This document shows, one piece after another, positions 44,277 through 56,898 of a stretch of 64,000 bases of DNA. This stretch comes from Fomitopsis serialis. Taxonomy: Eukaryota; Basidiomycota; Agaricomycetes; Polyporales; Fomitopsidaceae. Below the pieces are notes generated by a model. That model saw only the letters and a program-made list of their open reading frames with translations, was not told the origin of the DNA and did no database searches. The DNA lies in contig NW_025955026.1 in NCBI RefSeq assembly GCF_022376445.1, positions 155,797 through 219,796 of the forward strand, given 5' to 3'. The position numbers and the translations under genes were made by a program. Each line of letters opens with the position of its first letter. Within the stretch, counting starts at the first letter, position 1.

Positions 44277-47200
44277 ATGGTCACCGCTGGCCCGTCGACG
44301 CCTCAGCGACGAGGTGTCTGGGAGCCTCTTCCGCTCATTATATATGGCTATGCAGTGCATCCGTTGTCGCCAAACCGTCGCGATACCAAGCTCTCGAGCA
44401 GGACCCGGGCATCCACATTCACCAGCACAACAGACGCCTCCGGGGACGAACACCTTGTTCACAGAGATGTCGTCTCGCTGGAGGTCGGGGACAATGTTTA
44501 CGCGTTTGAAAAATATACGCCAAGGGACAAGGAGATGGAAGGTGTATGGTACCGAGGGTGCGTGCGCGAGCTCCTGCATGTCAATATGGGTGAAACTCAC
44601 TGTATGAAACAAAGATACGTTGTGTGCACATCGCGTCGTCCGCAAGTAGACTGGACGCTGGTGTCCGACCCATCGTGCTCCGCCCAGAAGGCGGCTGCGA
44701 AGGCAGATGAATCGCAGCAGGTCTTTATAGGCGTCTTCCCCGCATCGCACATCTTCATTCGCGACGAGCTCTCGGACGCGGAGGGGCGGTTGTCGGAGCT
44801 AGCGACTACACTACGTGTACAGACAAACGGGCACCAGTCTGACACGTACCCGCATGCCAACTGGATCCGGGAGACAAGGGAGAAGGCCATGACAGGCTAC
44901 CAGACGCCTCGAGAGGACGACGCGCTCTCGCTCAAGGATGGCATTTCACGCAAGTCGTTCAAGCTGGTGCCGCCGCCTGATCAAGCCAACTCTGCGCGTG
45001 CACGATTGCCCGTCTATCCACCGAGCCTGCGATCGGCATCCCCCACCCCGACCGAGTCTCAGGTTATGAAACCTCTCCCACCACGGCCTTCACTCAAGTC
45101 GGGAGACGACACAGCATCCGGAGCGGACCAGCCTATCATCGACGAGATTGCATCCGCCCTCCGAGAGTGGTACACACTCATGTTCCAATACCTTGCGCGG
45201 CGGGACTACAAACTTTTCATGGTCGTCCGTGAACATATCGAGGCGCTTCATCTCGGGCGCCGACAACTCCTTGCACAGACACTCAGCTCTGAAGAAACCG
45301 TCAGCCTGCGGCGAGAGTGCGTTGCGCGACTGGTAGTGGGGAACCTCGTGCAGGGTCTAGACGTCATTGTACGGCATCCGACAGGGGGTGGACTGGCGAC
45401 CGTAGATGTGGAGGGCGAGATTGACCCGCGCAGCTGGATGAGCGCGTTAAGAATGTATGCGATGCAGGTCTCACTCGCGTATATGGACGTTTCGCCCTCC
45501 ACACACCCGTACAAGTCTCCGCACATGGGCAGGTCACTAGACTACTCCGCGTCGGCCTCTACCCAGGCGCATTCAGTGTTTCCGGACCAAATTCGAAGGC
45601 AACACCCGCGCATTGTTGGCGCACTTGGTTCATCCTTCTCTCCCCCGCCAGTCAAGGCGAGGTTCTACCACGTCTTCCTTGACTTGCGTGCGTTCGTCGC
45701 ATCGCTGTGTGCTCCGGGCGAGACAGTCGAGCTATTCTTCAATCTTTACAACAAGCACGAAGCACGCTTCGTTTCCGAGGAGTTTTGCGCGGTGTTGAAT
45801 CACAACGGTGTCCTGGCGCGGGATCCTGCCGCCCGTATCCGCACGCTATTCACAGACCTGGTCCAGGCTGATGCGCAGGACCCCATCTATCTCGTATGCA
45901 AGATCGTCCGCAATGGCTCGTTGAGGATGGGGAGCAGCATGGGAGCGATCCGCGAAGGTGGTCGAAGGCCATCGGAGACATCGTTGCGGGATAGCGTCGT
46001 GCCCAATGGCTTTGGAGATTCAGGCAGTTCACTGAACGAGCTGCCGACACACTTCAGGCGACCGTTCGGATGCGCCGTTCTTGAGCTCACGCAGCTGAAC
46101 GTGATGGCAGCGGAGCAGAACGGGGTTTCCGCTACTAGGGAGCACACCATGCCTATATACGTCCCAAAAAACGAAGCCACCTTCTCCATGCTTCACCAGG
46201 ACGTTTTAGATGGGAAGAGTAAAGAGTACGAAAAATCGCCGAGGTGAGTGAATGTCGAACTTTCATTCTCGAACCCTAAATTGACTTCGCATAGAGCGGA
46301 GATGATGGTGGTGTCGATCAAAGTCTTCTATGGCGACGCCCAAACAATCGTACGGGAGAACACCTCGCTGTTGCAGGACATCCCCCTGAGCTTGCGCCTC
46401 GGCTTCCCCGACGTGGTATTCCCTGGAGACGTGAGGAACGAACTTTATGTCAAACTCTGGAGCGGAGATTTCTCGTCGCAGACGCTGAACCCTCGCCGCA
46501 GCATCACCAACTTTGCTCGAGGGCAGGTCAATCCTGTCAGCGGAAACGTTCAAGTCACAATCGAAGTGAGGAACCAGCACGGCCGGACTTTTGATAGGGT
46601 CATCTCACAATGCAGTGGCGAGCCCGAAACGACGCAGTTCAATTCGATGGTCTTTTTGCGTACCAGCCAACCGACGTTCGGTGAGCTGGTCAAGGTGAAG
46701 CTACCTTTCGAGGGCGCGCAGCAGTGGCACCTTTTCTTCACTTTCCGACATAGGAGCTCCCGGGACCGTCCCATAGGAAGAGGATCCGACGCGCCCGAGC
46801 GTCCATTTGCATTCGCATTCCTGCCACTCTTTCCCGATGGTCGCGCGTTCTTGGAAGATGGTGCGCACACGCTGGTGCTCTACAGTGCCGACAGGTTGAA
46901 CCAGGTCAGCGCGGAAATGTACTTGGCCGCAACTCCATGGTTGCCCAGTGGCCAGCGGTCAGAGCAAGTCCTCGTACCGGTCGAGATGCAGAAGATCGCT
47001 CCGCATCTCAAAGACAGCCTCATCATCCGCTCGTCCCTCTGCTCGACGAAGTTCACTCAGAACTCGGTTTTGCTCAGTCTCCTGAACTGGGAGCAATTGC
47101 CAGATAAGGAGACGTTGTGTACCGTGTTGAGCAAGTTCACGTTCGTCAGTGAAGTCGAGATCGTCAAGTTCCTTCGGGACATCTTCGACTCGCTCTTCGC

Positions 47201-50200
47201 GATTCTGTCGTCGGTATATAACCAAACCGGCGACATGGACCATCTCGTTTTCAATGCTCTGGTGACGGTCTTGGGCATCATCCAGGACCGCCGGTTCAGC
47301 AACTTCCAACCTGTGCTGGACGTCTACATCGAGAAGCATTTCTGCTCGATCACCGCTTCATCGCATATTGTCCACTCCTTGAATCGCCTTCTTCAAAACC
47401 CGACTGCGAGCGAGACAGCATCGAGCTTGCGTTCTGCGCTCAAAGTATGGCACTACATCTTCAAGTTCATCGTCCGCTCGAGAGAACTCCAGAAGGCGAA
47501 GGTGTTTGATCTCGATGGCGGAGGTACAGCCGAACACCTTGAGGCCACATTCACGCGAGAAGTGCGATCTCATCTCTCGGAAGTGAATCGCATGATGTCC
47601 ACTACGACACCGGCCTCGATCATCGGTACCCAAACCATCGCATTGCAACATTTCTCCTCAATTCTACCGGAGCTGAGCAAGGTCTACAACATAGTGGAGC
47701 TCGTGACCATAGTGACGCAGTTCGCGAATGCAGTCGTCTCGAACAAGGGCAAGATCGTCATCTGGAAGTTGATCATGTACCTCCAGGTCGTGAAGAGCTT
47801 CTTATTCGACAACCCTCAATCTCGCGCTCTGCTTGTGGAGAACGTTGTTTTCTGGCTGAAGCCTCACTTTGGTCGCTATGACGAGTATGTCCAGACACAG
47901 CCAGGTGATTCAGAGAACACCCGCGAGCAAGCCCGTGTTCAGTGGCTGGAATGTATCAGGTTGTCCGTGACAGTTGTCGCTGTCATGCTCGACAAGTGCC
48001 TCCAGCAACTCGTCAATCCGGCGGTTGTCGCTGATCGTAACCTGCTTAAGCAAGAGCAAGACAACATCGAGTACTATTTGCTCACGTTGATTCCCAGGTG
48101 CGTCTATTCTCCTCGCTCTCGATAACGGTCTAGTGAATGATAGCGTCTACTAGATTGCTGGACTCGTATATCGAGTATCAGAACCCGTTGTCTCAAAGGG
48201 CACTAGAGCGCAGTCGATCGACCGTGCCGACGTCGTCCATGTATCCAGTCACATTTCCTGAAGCATATCCATTCGCGATGCTCGCTCAGCTTCCGAAGGG
48301 TCCTACTGCAGTATCCGGGTCGTTCGACAATCGTCCGGATTTCATCCCTGGCCTTGGTGAAGCGGCGATCGTCCTCTTGGTTCTGGTCCTTAGTGCACCT
48401 ATAAAGCATCTTCTCGGTTTCCTTGAGTCTATGCTTGAAATCGAAGGACCCGACAATTTTGCCGCGTTCCTCTCGAAGTGCTTCAAGGTTGCAGTATCTA
48501 TCATCAACAACGATGCGTTCCCCAAGAATTGGCTGAACATCAACGTTCTATCCCACAAGGTGCTAATCAAGCTCATGGACCCGATTGCAACCCTGCTGGA
48601 ACGCGAATTCGTTCCGCATCGCCAGCCAGGTCGCGAGTTCAATCCGACGTTGTGGAGAGATGCTTTCCATGTGTTGCTAAAGATACTTTCCTCGGAACAC
48701 TTGGTGATAGAGGAGTTCATCCCGCAGGTCTGTATTCGTACTTATCTCCTTCCCCCATTCACACTGCTGACTATTCCAACAGAAACGCCGGGCAGTCTGG
48801 CGCCTTGCAGGAGACATCCGTGGTGAAGGCGCAGCGTTGCTTCTCCGATTGTGGGAGGCTCTCGGATGGTCTGAGGACGAGATGGCGAGTGACGTGACGG
48901 ACAAACCTTTCGTGGTACGTGATTTGATCGATACCCGACACGTCTACTGACTTTCTCGGACAGAACTATCAGGCTGCCTTGAGTCCTCTCGTGGGCCAAG
49001 TCGTCAACCTCTGTCTGAGCCATCATGATATGCTCCGCAACAACGCAGTCCATATACTCTACTGCATGATCATCTCTGAATACTACGTCTCTGGAAACTT
49101 CGATCATATCGAGCACGAGCTGGTCAGCAAGTTGGATACCCTCTTCATGTCGGACAGCAAGGGCGATGACATTTCGCGGGCGTTCTTCATCTCCTATATC
49201 AGAAACCTCTTCGATAGCTCAGACGTTGATGAACAATTACGCGCCCGCGTCACTAGCTTCCTCAGCGAGGTGGACATGTTCCTCGAGTTGTTACTGAGTG
49301 TCCGGGCACTACCGGAGGGTGAGGAGTTCGCCGACGACCGAGTGATTGCGACGGTGCGTCCTCTCACTACCTCCTGATACCCTCATGACCCATTCTGTTC
49401 AAAGCTACGCCTCATGAACTTTATCCGACGGATCGGACGGGACGAGATCTACATCAAATACGTTCACCAGCTTGTCAATGTAAGTTCTCGCCCAATTTGG
49501 CCATCTAGAACACTAGGGCTCAGTACTTCCGCAGATGCATCTTCAAGCCCAGAACTACGTGGAGGCTGCCCTGACCCTAAAATTGCATGCCGACCTACAT
49601 GACTGGGATCTGAACTCCTTCGCGCCTCCCATGGAAGAACTTGGTTTACCCCAGCAATCACACTTCCATCGGAAGGAGACGCTCTGTTTGCTCATTTTGG
49701 ACTATCTCGGCAAAGGCAAGGCTTGGGAGAGTGCAATAGAGATCTGTCAGGAGCTTGCGATACAGCATGCCGAAGTGACGTTCAATTAGTGCGTCGTTTT
49801 GTCGTTTTATGGGGCAACGTTGCTGACTACTATCTCGTTCAGCGCCCGCCTGGCCGAGATCTTGCGGCACAAGGCAGCCCTCTTAGAGCACATTATCACG
49901 GACCAGCGATACTACTCAGATTACTTCAGAGTCGCTTTCTATGGCCACTTCCCTGCTGCTATTCGCAACAAGCAATTCGTCGTATGTTATCTGTTGTTGA
50001 CTTCATCCTTCATCAAACCCTTTGCTGACTTGCAGCTATATAGTACCGTGGGTACGAGTGGGAGAAGTTCGGGGCGTTCTGTGAACGTATGCTGAACAAG
50101 CATCCCGGTGTGCAACTCCTCAAAATGATCGGTGATCCTCCTGTCGACATTCGGTTTGGGACTCAACAATACATCCAATGCACGGCTGTCCAGCCTGAGC

Positions 50201-51442
50201 CCGATCGTGAAGCTCCTATATTCACCAATTCTGATGTTTCGCCGCAAATTCGGGCATACTATGAGCATAGGTAAGCTATGTAACGAAGCTCTGCTGCGTG
50301 CGCGGGAAGTAATGTTGTTATCAGTGCGATCAGGGTGTTCAGCTACGACCGCCCAGTAACCAAGACTGCGACAGATGGCGCTGAAGAGGTCTGGACGGAA
50401 AAGACGTTTTTGACCACAGAAGAAATGTTCCCTACTGTGCTTCGTCGTTCTGAGGTCGTTGGCGCGCAGGTGGTGGAGATTTCGCCTGTACAGACAGCAT
50501 TGCAAGAAGTGGAAGAAAGCACTCGCGAGCTCGCAGGATTGAATCTTAGGTTTTCTGCTCTGGCGAAGACCTCTCAATCGGTCCCAACCAACGTGCTCGC
50601 CATGGCTCTCAACACGGCTGTCGATGCACCCCTCACGAGCGGGATCGGTGCATATCGACAAGCGTATCTCACCGGGGAGTACGTTGATCGTTACCCTGAA
50701 CGAGCTGAGGAGGTGCAGAAGCTGCGCGATGCGATTGATGAGCAGGTTAGTGTGCGTTTATGTTGGATATGCATCGGCTGATCCTTTATGTCGTCAGGTT
50801 CGCATGGTTGACAGTTGCCTTCGACTGCATGGCCAGCTGTGCGCGCCCGAGATGGTCTCATTCCACAGTACTCTCGAGAAGTTCTTCCACAAGAACTTCG
50901 GGGAAGAGATTCAGCGGCTGGGACTCGACCTGAATGCTCCACCACGCCCCTCGTTGCTGGCCTCCCCGCGCAGTGGCGCACGCCCACTACCGAACCCTCA
51001 GGATCAGTTGTAAGTTGTCCTAATTCTTTGCTACTCTTTAGTACTAAGTGATATCATCAGACGGCCGCAGCTGGGCTTGATGCCGGTGCAAGTAGGCCCT
51101 GCGTACAATTCTCCAGCACTCTCTCCCTTGTCTTCGCGCTCGGTCAACGACAGCGGCTCTGTAGAACTCCCACAGAACAAGCAGACCCCTCTCCAAAGGC
51201 ACCTCGCGCACCTGGCTCGGCATGGATTCAATGGCGTTTCTTCTGGCCCTGGAGATGCCGGAGGCGACAACTTGTCGGAAGAGAGTCCTCGCGACTCCTT
51301 CATAGCCACTGGTGGCATCCCTATTACCGGCCTCTCCGGGGCAGCGTCCGTCTCGGCTTCCACGATGGGCGGCAGCATGGGATCGATCCGCGGTCGACTG
51401 TCGAAGTTCTCCAGCCTCAACTTCGCGCGGAGGGACATGTGA
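44277..51442 (+). CDS. DOCK-family Rho GTPase exchange factor (SH3, DHR-1, DHR-2)
   Basis: Twelve exons (44277-46243, 46295-48097, 48154-48727, 48783-48914, 48964-49353, 49405-49479, 49535-49788, 49843-49981, 50044-50270, 50325-50745, 50798-51009, 51061-51442) close in phase to 2191 aa. An N-terminal SH3 domain spans about residues 12-165 (VSLEVGDNVYAFEKY, EGVWYRGCV, VFIGVFPASHIF). The DHR-1/C2 lipid-binding domain runs from about 620 (MPIYVPKNEATFSML) to 860 (WHLFFTFRHRS). A long helical armadillo-like middle follows, then DHR-2 from about 1600 (RYYSDYFRVAFYGHFP, YEWEKFGAFCERML, VLAMALNTAVDAPLTSG). The tail is Ser/Pro-rich. DOCK proteins load GTP on Rac/Cdc42 to steer actin and polar growth, with ELMO as usual partner of SH3-type members. 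The gene is intact with no indels over 6.5 kb of coding sequence. Confidence 0.93.
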
Positions 51443-52426
51443 TACCAAACTATTATTATTGTAATGGGTTTGCGGTACTCGTGCGATTTTTCATAATTTT
51501 TCCTGTCATTTATACCGTTGTCTCCGAGCTGCTTGATTTTCGTTCCGAGTGTACGGTAATCGTAGTCAATGTTTCGTGTAATAATGTATGGAAGGGTTGT
51601 CCATGTAAGTTGCTCAGCCAGTGAAACTCGTACCACAGAGTTCCCGCATTTCGCCACGGATGTGGGATCTGCCTTGATCATGGCTTGCGAACAGATTATA
51701 CACAAGAAATTTGCATCCAGTGGTCATTGTGAACGATGGAAGCCGATCATCCCGTGCCTGTTAGCTGTGGCGTACGAGTGGTGTACGTGGTCTGAGTCTG
51801 AGCCCTCGGAATGTTCGTACTGCCGGATGGGTGCTCGGATCAGCACAAGATGGAATCAAGTTGCAGCCTGAGAGTCGCCACGGAGCCAACGTGGCTAGAT
51901 CGTGGATGACATGGTTGGCGAGATCTGCGAATAGTATTCTCCTGCTGCGAGGCGCGATGGAATAATGTTGATTGGTCACTGCTACAACTGCTACACAACG
52001 TCGGAGATGGTCCGAGCAACTTGATCATCGCGGTGATGGGCGGAGCGCATCGCGATGATGGAAGAAAAAATGAAATCCGTGGAGAGCAAGTTTCAACAAT
52101 GTCTGACTCGTGCTTGAGCATCAACGAGGCTGTGTAGCCACTGCATATGGCGACGCCTAAAGATTGTATCGCTGTGAAGTGCACTGGTCCCTACCTGTTC
52201 GTCCATCATGAGTAGCGTTCAGGCCCCGATCGTCGTTGAAGCTCCCGGGTGGAGGGAAGACACCGCAATGGCGCACAAGCGACCTCCGAATCCTGTCCTT
52301 TGTCAAAGATCAAACCCGGTGTACTTGGAAAGGTAACGCACTATGATCGAATAACGATGGTCCAGTCTAGAGGTACAGGAATCAGAATCAATGGATCTAC
52401 TCGGTAACATGTTACTAACACCAGTA
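51443..52426. other. Tail-to-tail intergenic region
   Basis: Between DOCK (+) and MED27 (-). A 114-codon minus ORF at 51840-52184 has no motif; I see no gene. Confidence 0.5.
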
Positions 52427-53558
52427 TCAACGCTGCAGACAAGTCGGATGGAACGGCTCCCAACCAGGGGATCCGCCATTCTTCAGGCCGTCTTGAGACC
52501 AGACGCGAGCATTTTCTGACCAGACGCGCGCAACAGGAGGGATGTGCGCCTCCACAGACAATATCCGTCCGCATGACTCTCTCGTGCACTTCTGCGAGAA
52601 GAGGTTCTCATACGAGTTGAGGAGAGCCTGCCGCCATATGTCATGAGTGATGCGGGATAACGTGTAACATGACCTTGATACGAACCAATGTTGCTCGGAG
52701 GGGGACCTGGGGCTCGGATTGAATGATTCTGACCACTTGCTGGGTGAGCTTCTGAAACACGACGAAGTCCGATTGCGAGTGATGGGGTTTCTGGCAGAGT
52801 CGTTTTAGCATTCGTCCCAGTTTGGACAGCGTTATACTTTCGCTACCTGTTCGCGCGAAGCAAAGGCTGTGGCGTTCTCCACGATCAACGACGTCCCATC
52901 CGCTCCGTCAACGGTCAGGAAGATCGTAAGTGCATCTCGGATGGAATAGCGGAGCAAGAGCGGGAGGTACAGCGTTCGGTGTGGGTCAGATGTGACGACG
53001 TGGACTTTGATCTTGGGGTTCGCGCGGTTAAATTCCTTCAGGTACTCGGCAAGTCCATCCAGCATCAATGCCGTAGCCTCGTCCCGGGGGAAACGCGACG
53101 TTGGTTGTGGTGCTTCCGGAACATACACTCGCGGGGACCCAGGCGAGGGATCCGCCGAGGATTGCCGTCTACAATAGGGATGCATTGATGAGCCCTGCTT
53201 CTACAGCTGCCAGTATAACCCCATACTTTCGCTTGCGTGTCTCGCGAGGCTTGGTGAATATAAGATCGCCTTTGACTTTCTGCTCGCTGGCTCGCGCTGC
53301 AAGCAGGGAGCCTTGCACACTCTCAGAAGCTAATGCTGCCGCAAGATCCTTAACGAGCTGGAATTTCTCCGCCAGAGTCCCGTCGAAGTTGAGCTGCTGC
53401 AAGATCCCTACTTCCGGTGGCTTGACCAATTGTGTGGGAATCCGCCTGACCGTACGCAACTGTGCATTGATGTCTGAAAGTGTCTTCAATTTTCCTTGCA
53501 GTGCAAGCAACTCTGGCGATGAGGATGAGGCGGTGGGCGTGTCTGTCACGGAGGCCAT
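52427..53558 (-). CDS. MED27: Mediator complex subunit 27
   Basis: Four exons (53558-53227, 53168-52847, 52790-52686, 52627-52427) close in phase to 319 aa, the usual Med27 size. The start is ATG 53558 (MASVTDTPTASS). The N-terminal half is a helical coiled coil (LLALQGKLKTLSDINAQLRT). The middle has the family core LKEFNRANPKIKVHVV and SIRDALTIFLTV, then SDFVVFQKLTQQVVRI. The C-terminus has the hallmark SYENLFSQKC..ESCGRILS, IPPVARVW and WEPFHPTC, with Cys residues that probably bind zinc. Mediator links transcription factors to RNA polymerase II; Med27 sits in the upper tail/tail module. What looks like a frameshift near 53170 is a normal 58-nt intron (53226-53169). Confidence 0.9.
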
Positions 53559-56500
53559 GTGCGATCTTGGTGAGTGTGGCCGTTGAGGTAGAAGGCGCGG
53601 TAGACGCCCGCTATCCAACACCGCAACTCCGAAAAGGCCGGAGGATTGAGCCCCGCCACCTCCGCCACGTGTGCCACGCGAGGCGCATCTTAGATGATCA
53701 TCTCCCGATTGAATCTGGGTTCATTTTGACCAGGTCGGGATGTTCCTTATTCGGCCGTTCGACTCCCATCTCGACAACCGTACGCATCGGACGCCGAATC
53801 ACTACCAGACGACCCACAGATCAGCTGCTATCCGGTGCGCAAATGGGGGTGATTATTGCGTTGTGAAAAAATAATGAGATGCTGGCTCGCGTGTAAATTT
53901 TGACATTCATTCCAGGAACGTGGCGGCTCCTCGCGAGATTCGGCGACGAGGTGAGGTAGTACCGCTTGCGCGTTCAATAGACGAACCGGGACTTGTCAAG
54001 GCCGCTCGGTCTGCACATGTACCTATCAAAGGATTGCTTGTGTACACCCAGAGACCTTCCCATGGTCTAGTTTGCATAGGCCGCTCGCTGACCAAGGTCG
54101 ACACAGCGTTGTTAGGCTTCGGCATGCAAGAAGAAGAATCTTCATCCACCACGGTACGCTGCTACTCCATGGGACACCTTGGGCCGTGTATATTATGTCA
54201 AGTGGCATCATGCAACGTCCCGTCGAACTTCCCCACTCTATCATGTCCTGCCTCATTGTTACGTCAGTTCATTTAGATGTACAGAATGCCCCGGCGAAGC
54301 GTACAGATTGTTAGTCGCGTGAAGACCCTTGGAATGTGCGTATCTATCTGCGTTTCGAGAATGAGTGATCAGGAACTGACCGTCACGGTGGAGCGCAAGG
54401 ACATTTACGGACCCACCCATGCCATGAGGCTGGTGTCGCACACCCTGTGCTAGTGCGCAAGGCAGACAGATTCGTTTCGCCGTTGACAACGCGAACCCCT
54501 GTGTACAAGTGACAAGTGGATTCGACCGTAGATTGCACACGAACTACCGCTACACGCGCTAGATGCCGCCTTACGGACACTTATGTACCGGGATACGTGT
54601 GATACACCCTCCAGTTCCTAATCCAAAATTGCCTTCGATTCCTCAGCAAACTGGCCGTGGCGCCAAATTGTGTATGCGAAGGCGTGCCAATGAGATTTAC
54701 CTCGAGCGATCCTATCCCAACAGCGGCAGTACGGATCTGCGTGTCGGGTGCCCCGGTCTGTACGGCCTTGCTGAACTGAAGACGTTGATTGCCAGTATCC
54801 ATGCTTAACATGCCTATCTGTACGCCCGCTGGATCGGCGCACGGTGAAGGAATATAACGAAGTGCGTGTCTACAAAATCCCGCTCCCTCTAGAGCTTGCC
54901 CTCACCTACATGGTCGACGTCCACCCCTCCTTGCTTGCAGATGTTCTTTTGGAACCAAGGCAGCCTCCTGGCCGTGTCCTAGGAGACTTGCGTACTAGGG
55001 ACAGTTGCCGCCGGCCCATCAAGCATTGGCCGATGGCTCTACGGAACGGATGTGCATGTCCGAGTCGCCCCCGAGTTCCTTCGGAGTCTGGACGTTACTA
55101 CCTCCATGGCCGCAGAGCTGCTGCTACCGCGTCGCAGAAGTGACTGTACAATATCACGGTTAGTAACCTGGCAGACCTGACACACTATCCTCACGTCGAA
55201 GCTTTCGAAGGCTGATGCTTACGCAAATTCATACGACACCTTCCAGCTCTCTTGCGTGTACACACCCGCTGTTATTGGGCAACATAGAGCCGACACCCAG
55301 CATCGACGGTATCGTGGTCGAGACCAGGGCCCGGGCCGGCCCCTAAGAGTGGCGCGTAGAAGTGCATGGTGCCGGTGGTCCAGATATCACGTACTAGAGA
55401 GAAGACCTGGATTTGATTTGTTGAAATTGCTTCCCCTGAGCATGCCGCCACTTAGCACTAGCTTATCGACGATTAGGAGCACCCTCTGCAGTCCCGTGAG
55501 GAGTGCAGCCTTGCTGAATACTTGCTCCGGGGAAACAAAATGGCAGGGAGAACTTTCCGAGCTCCATACGGCCTGCATTTATTGTTATTGATGCCGGAAG
55601 AAGCATCTGAGCTGCCTTCCCGGGGATAGTGAATTGCGAGGGCGCGGAGGGGTAACACCTGGCGCCAAGGGGAGACGACAGAGAGAATGTGCAGGCCCTG
55701 TTTCGCGTGCGCATGGGGACATCCTGGGTCATCGTATCCAAATCGTATCCCGACCGCGTCCATGATATGGGCGCCTGGAGAACACGCTCGGGCCGATGGC
55801 ATCATGCAGTGCACCCCGGCGTCGGCGGGCGGGCTAGCGCCTGGAGTTGTCCTCGATACCATTCGCAGATCCTGAAACGCACACCGCACCGCGGCCGGTG
55901 GCGGGATGGCACAATCGTATGAGGTACCTCCGACAGCCAATCATCGCGCGTCATCGGGGCATGCACGGGCGGCCTCACTTTGCATGCCGCCCGGTGACTT
56001 GGTCCCCTGGCGGCCAGGCCGCAGATGAGTGGGCGCAACGCTGCTGCCGCTGCTCTCGCCGTGAGCTGCTTCACGTCGTGAGGACGTACCGTCTTGACAT
56101 GATACGGAAAGAGACCCGTTCGGCCATGGTGCTCTTGTCAAAGTTCGCCCGTCCGTGCTTCGGCCCATCTAGGGCGACCTCCCGAATCCATGGCGTCGTA
56201 GAACTGGGGGGCTGTGCGTAACACAGCACGGCGGATCCTGATCAACACGGCGCATGGCTCCCGCGTGCTCTTCATCATGGCGATTGGATCTCGTCCTGTA
56301 TCTACGATGCGCATCACGCACGAGGCTATCGCTCGTCACTGGAGGGCCGTACCACGGCGACGAGACAAGCACGCATCCTGTCAGACCCTTGGACCTCGAG
56401 AATTTTTGTATGTTAGACACACCTCAGAAGTTGTGGTTGATTGACCACTGCCAGTGCTGTCCGACCTATTTGCGTTGGGCAAGTTACCAGGGTTGCGGGC

Positions 56501-56898
56501 CGTCGGTTAGGACGAAATCAAATTGCGCGTGCCATCTCGATCTGCAGGGTCGCGGGGATGCCCGTCGTAGTCTAGCGCACCAAGCTATTACCTCTTTGGG
56601 GCACTCGAAACCCGACGACGGAACGATGCTGCGACGCGATACATATATGCAAGCTCGGAATGCGACGGCGTCACTACTTTATGCCCCTCCTCCCGCCGTA
56701 CCGGGGCCTGTCTTTTGTCTGTCTCTTCTGAGCCAACCCCGCGCTCGTCTCTAACGCACACCCGCCCCCAGTCAGCCACCCGGGCCAGCCTCTTTACATA
56801 CAAGCCCCCGCCGCGTGTTGTCGAGCAACCTCGAGGACCGAGCACTTTAAACGCTGTGAGTAGCACTCGCCTCGCACGTTGCCCCTCCAACCCACATC
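53559..56898. other. Long intergenic region without a supported gene
   Basis: Many short ORFs on both strands, none with recognisable motifs or a splice chain. The right end (56700-56898) is CT-rich and includes a possible upstream exon (splice donor GTGAGT at about 56855) of the Medusa-like gene. Confidence 0.4.

Noticed and set aside
53160..53230. Apparent frameshift in MED27
   Set aside because: A canonical 58-nt intron (GTATGG...TTGTAG, 53226-53169) joins the frames in phase.
53101..53586. Plus-strand ORF of 161 codons
   Set aside because: Lies antisense to MED27 exons with no motif.
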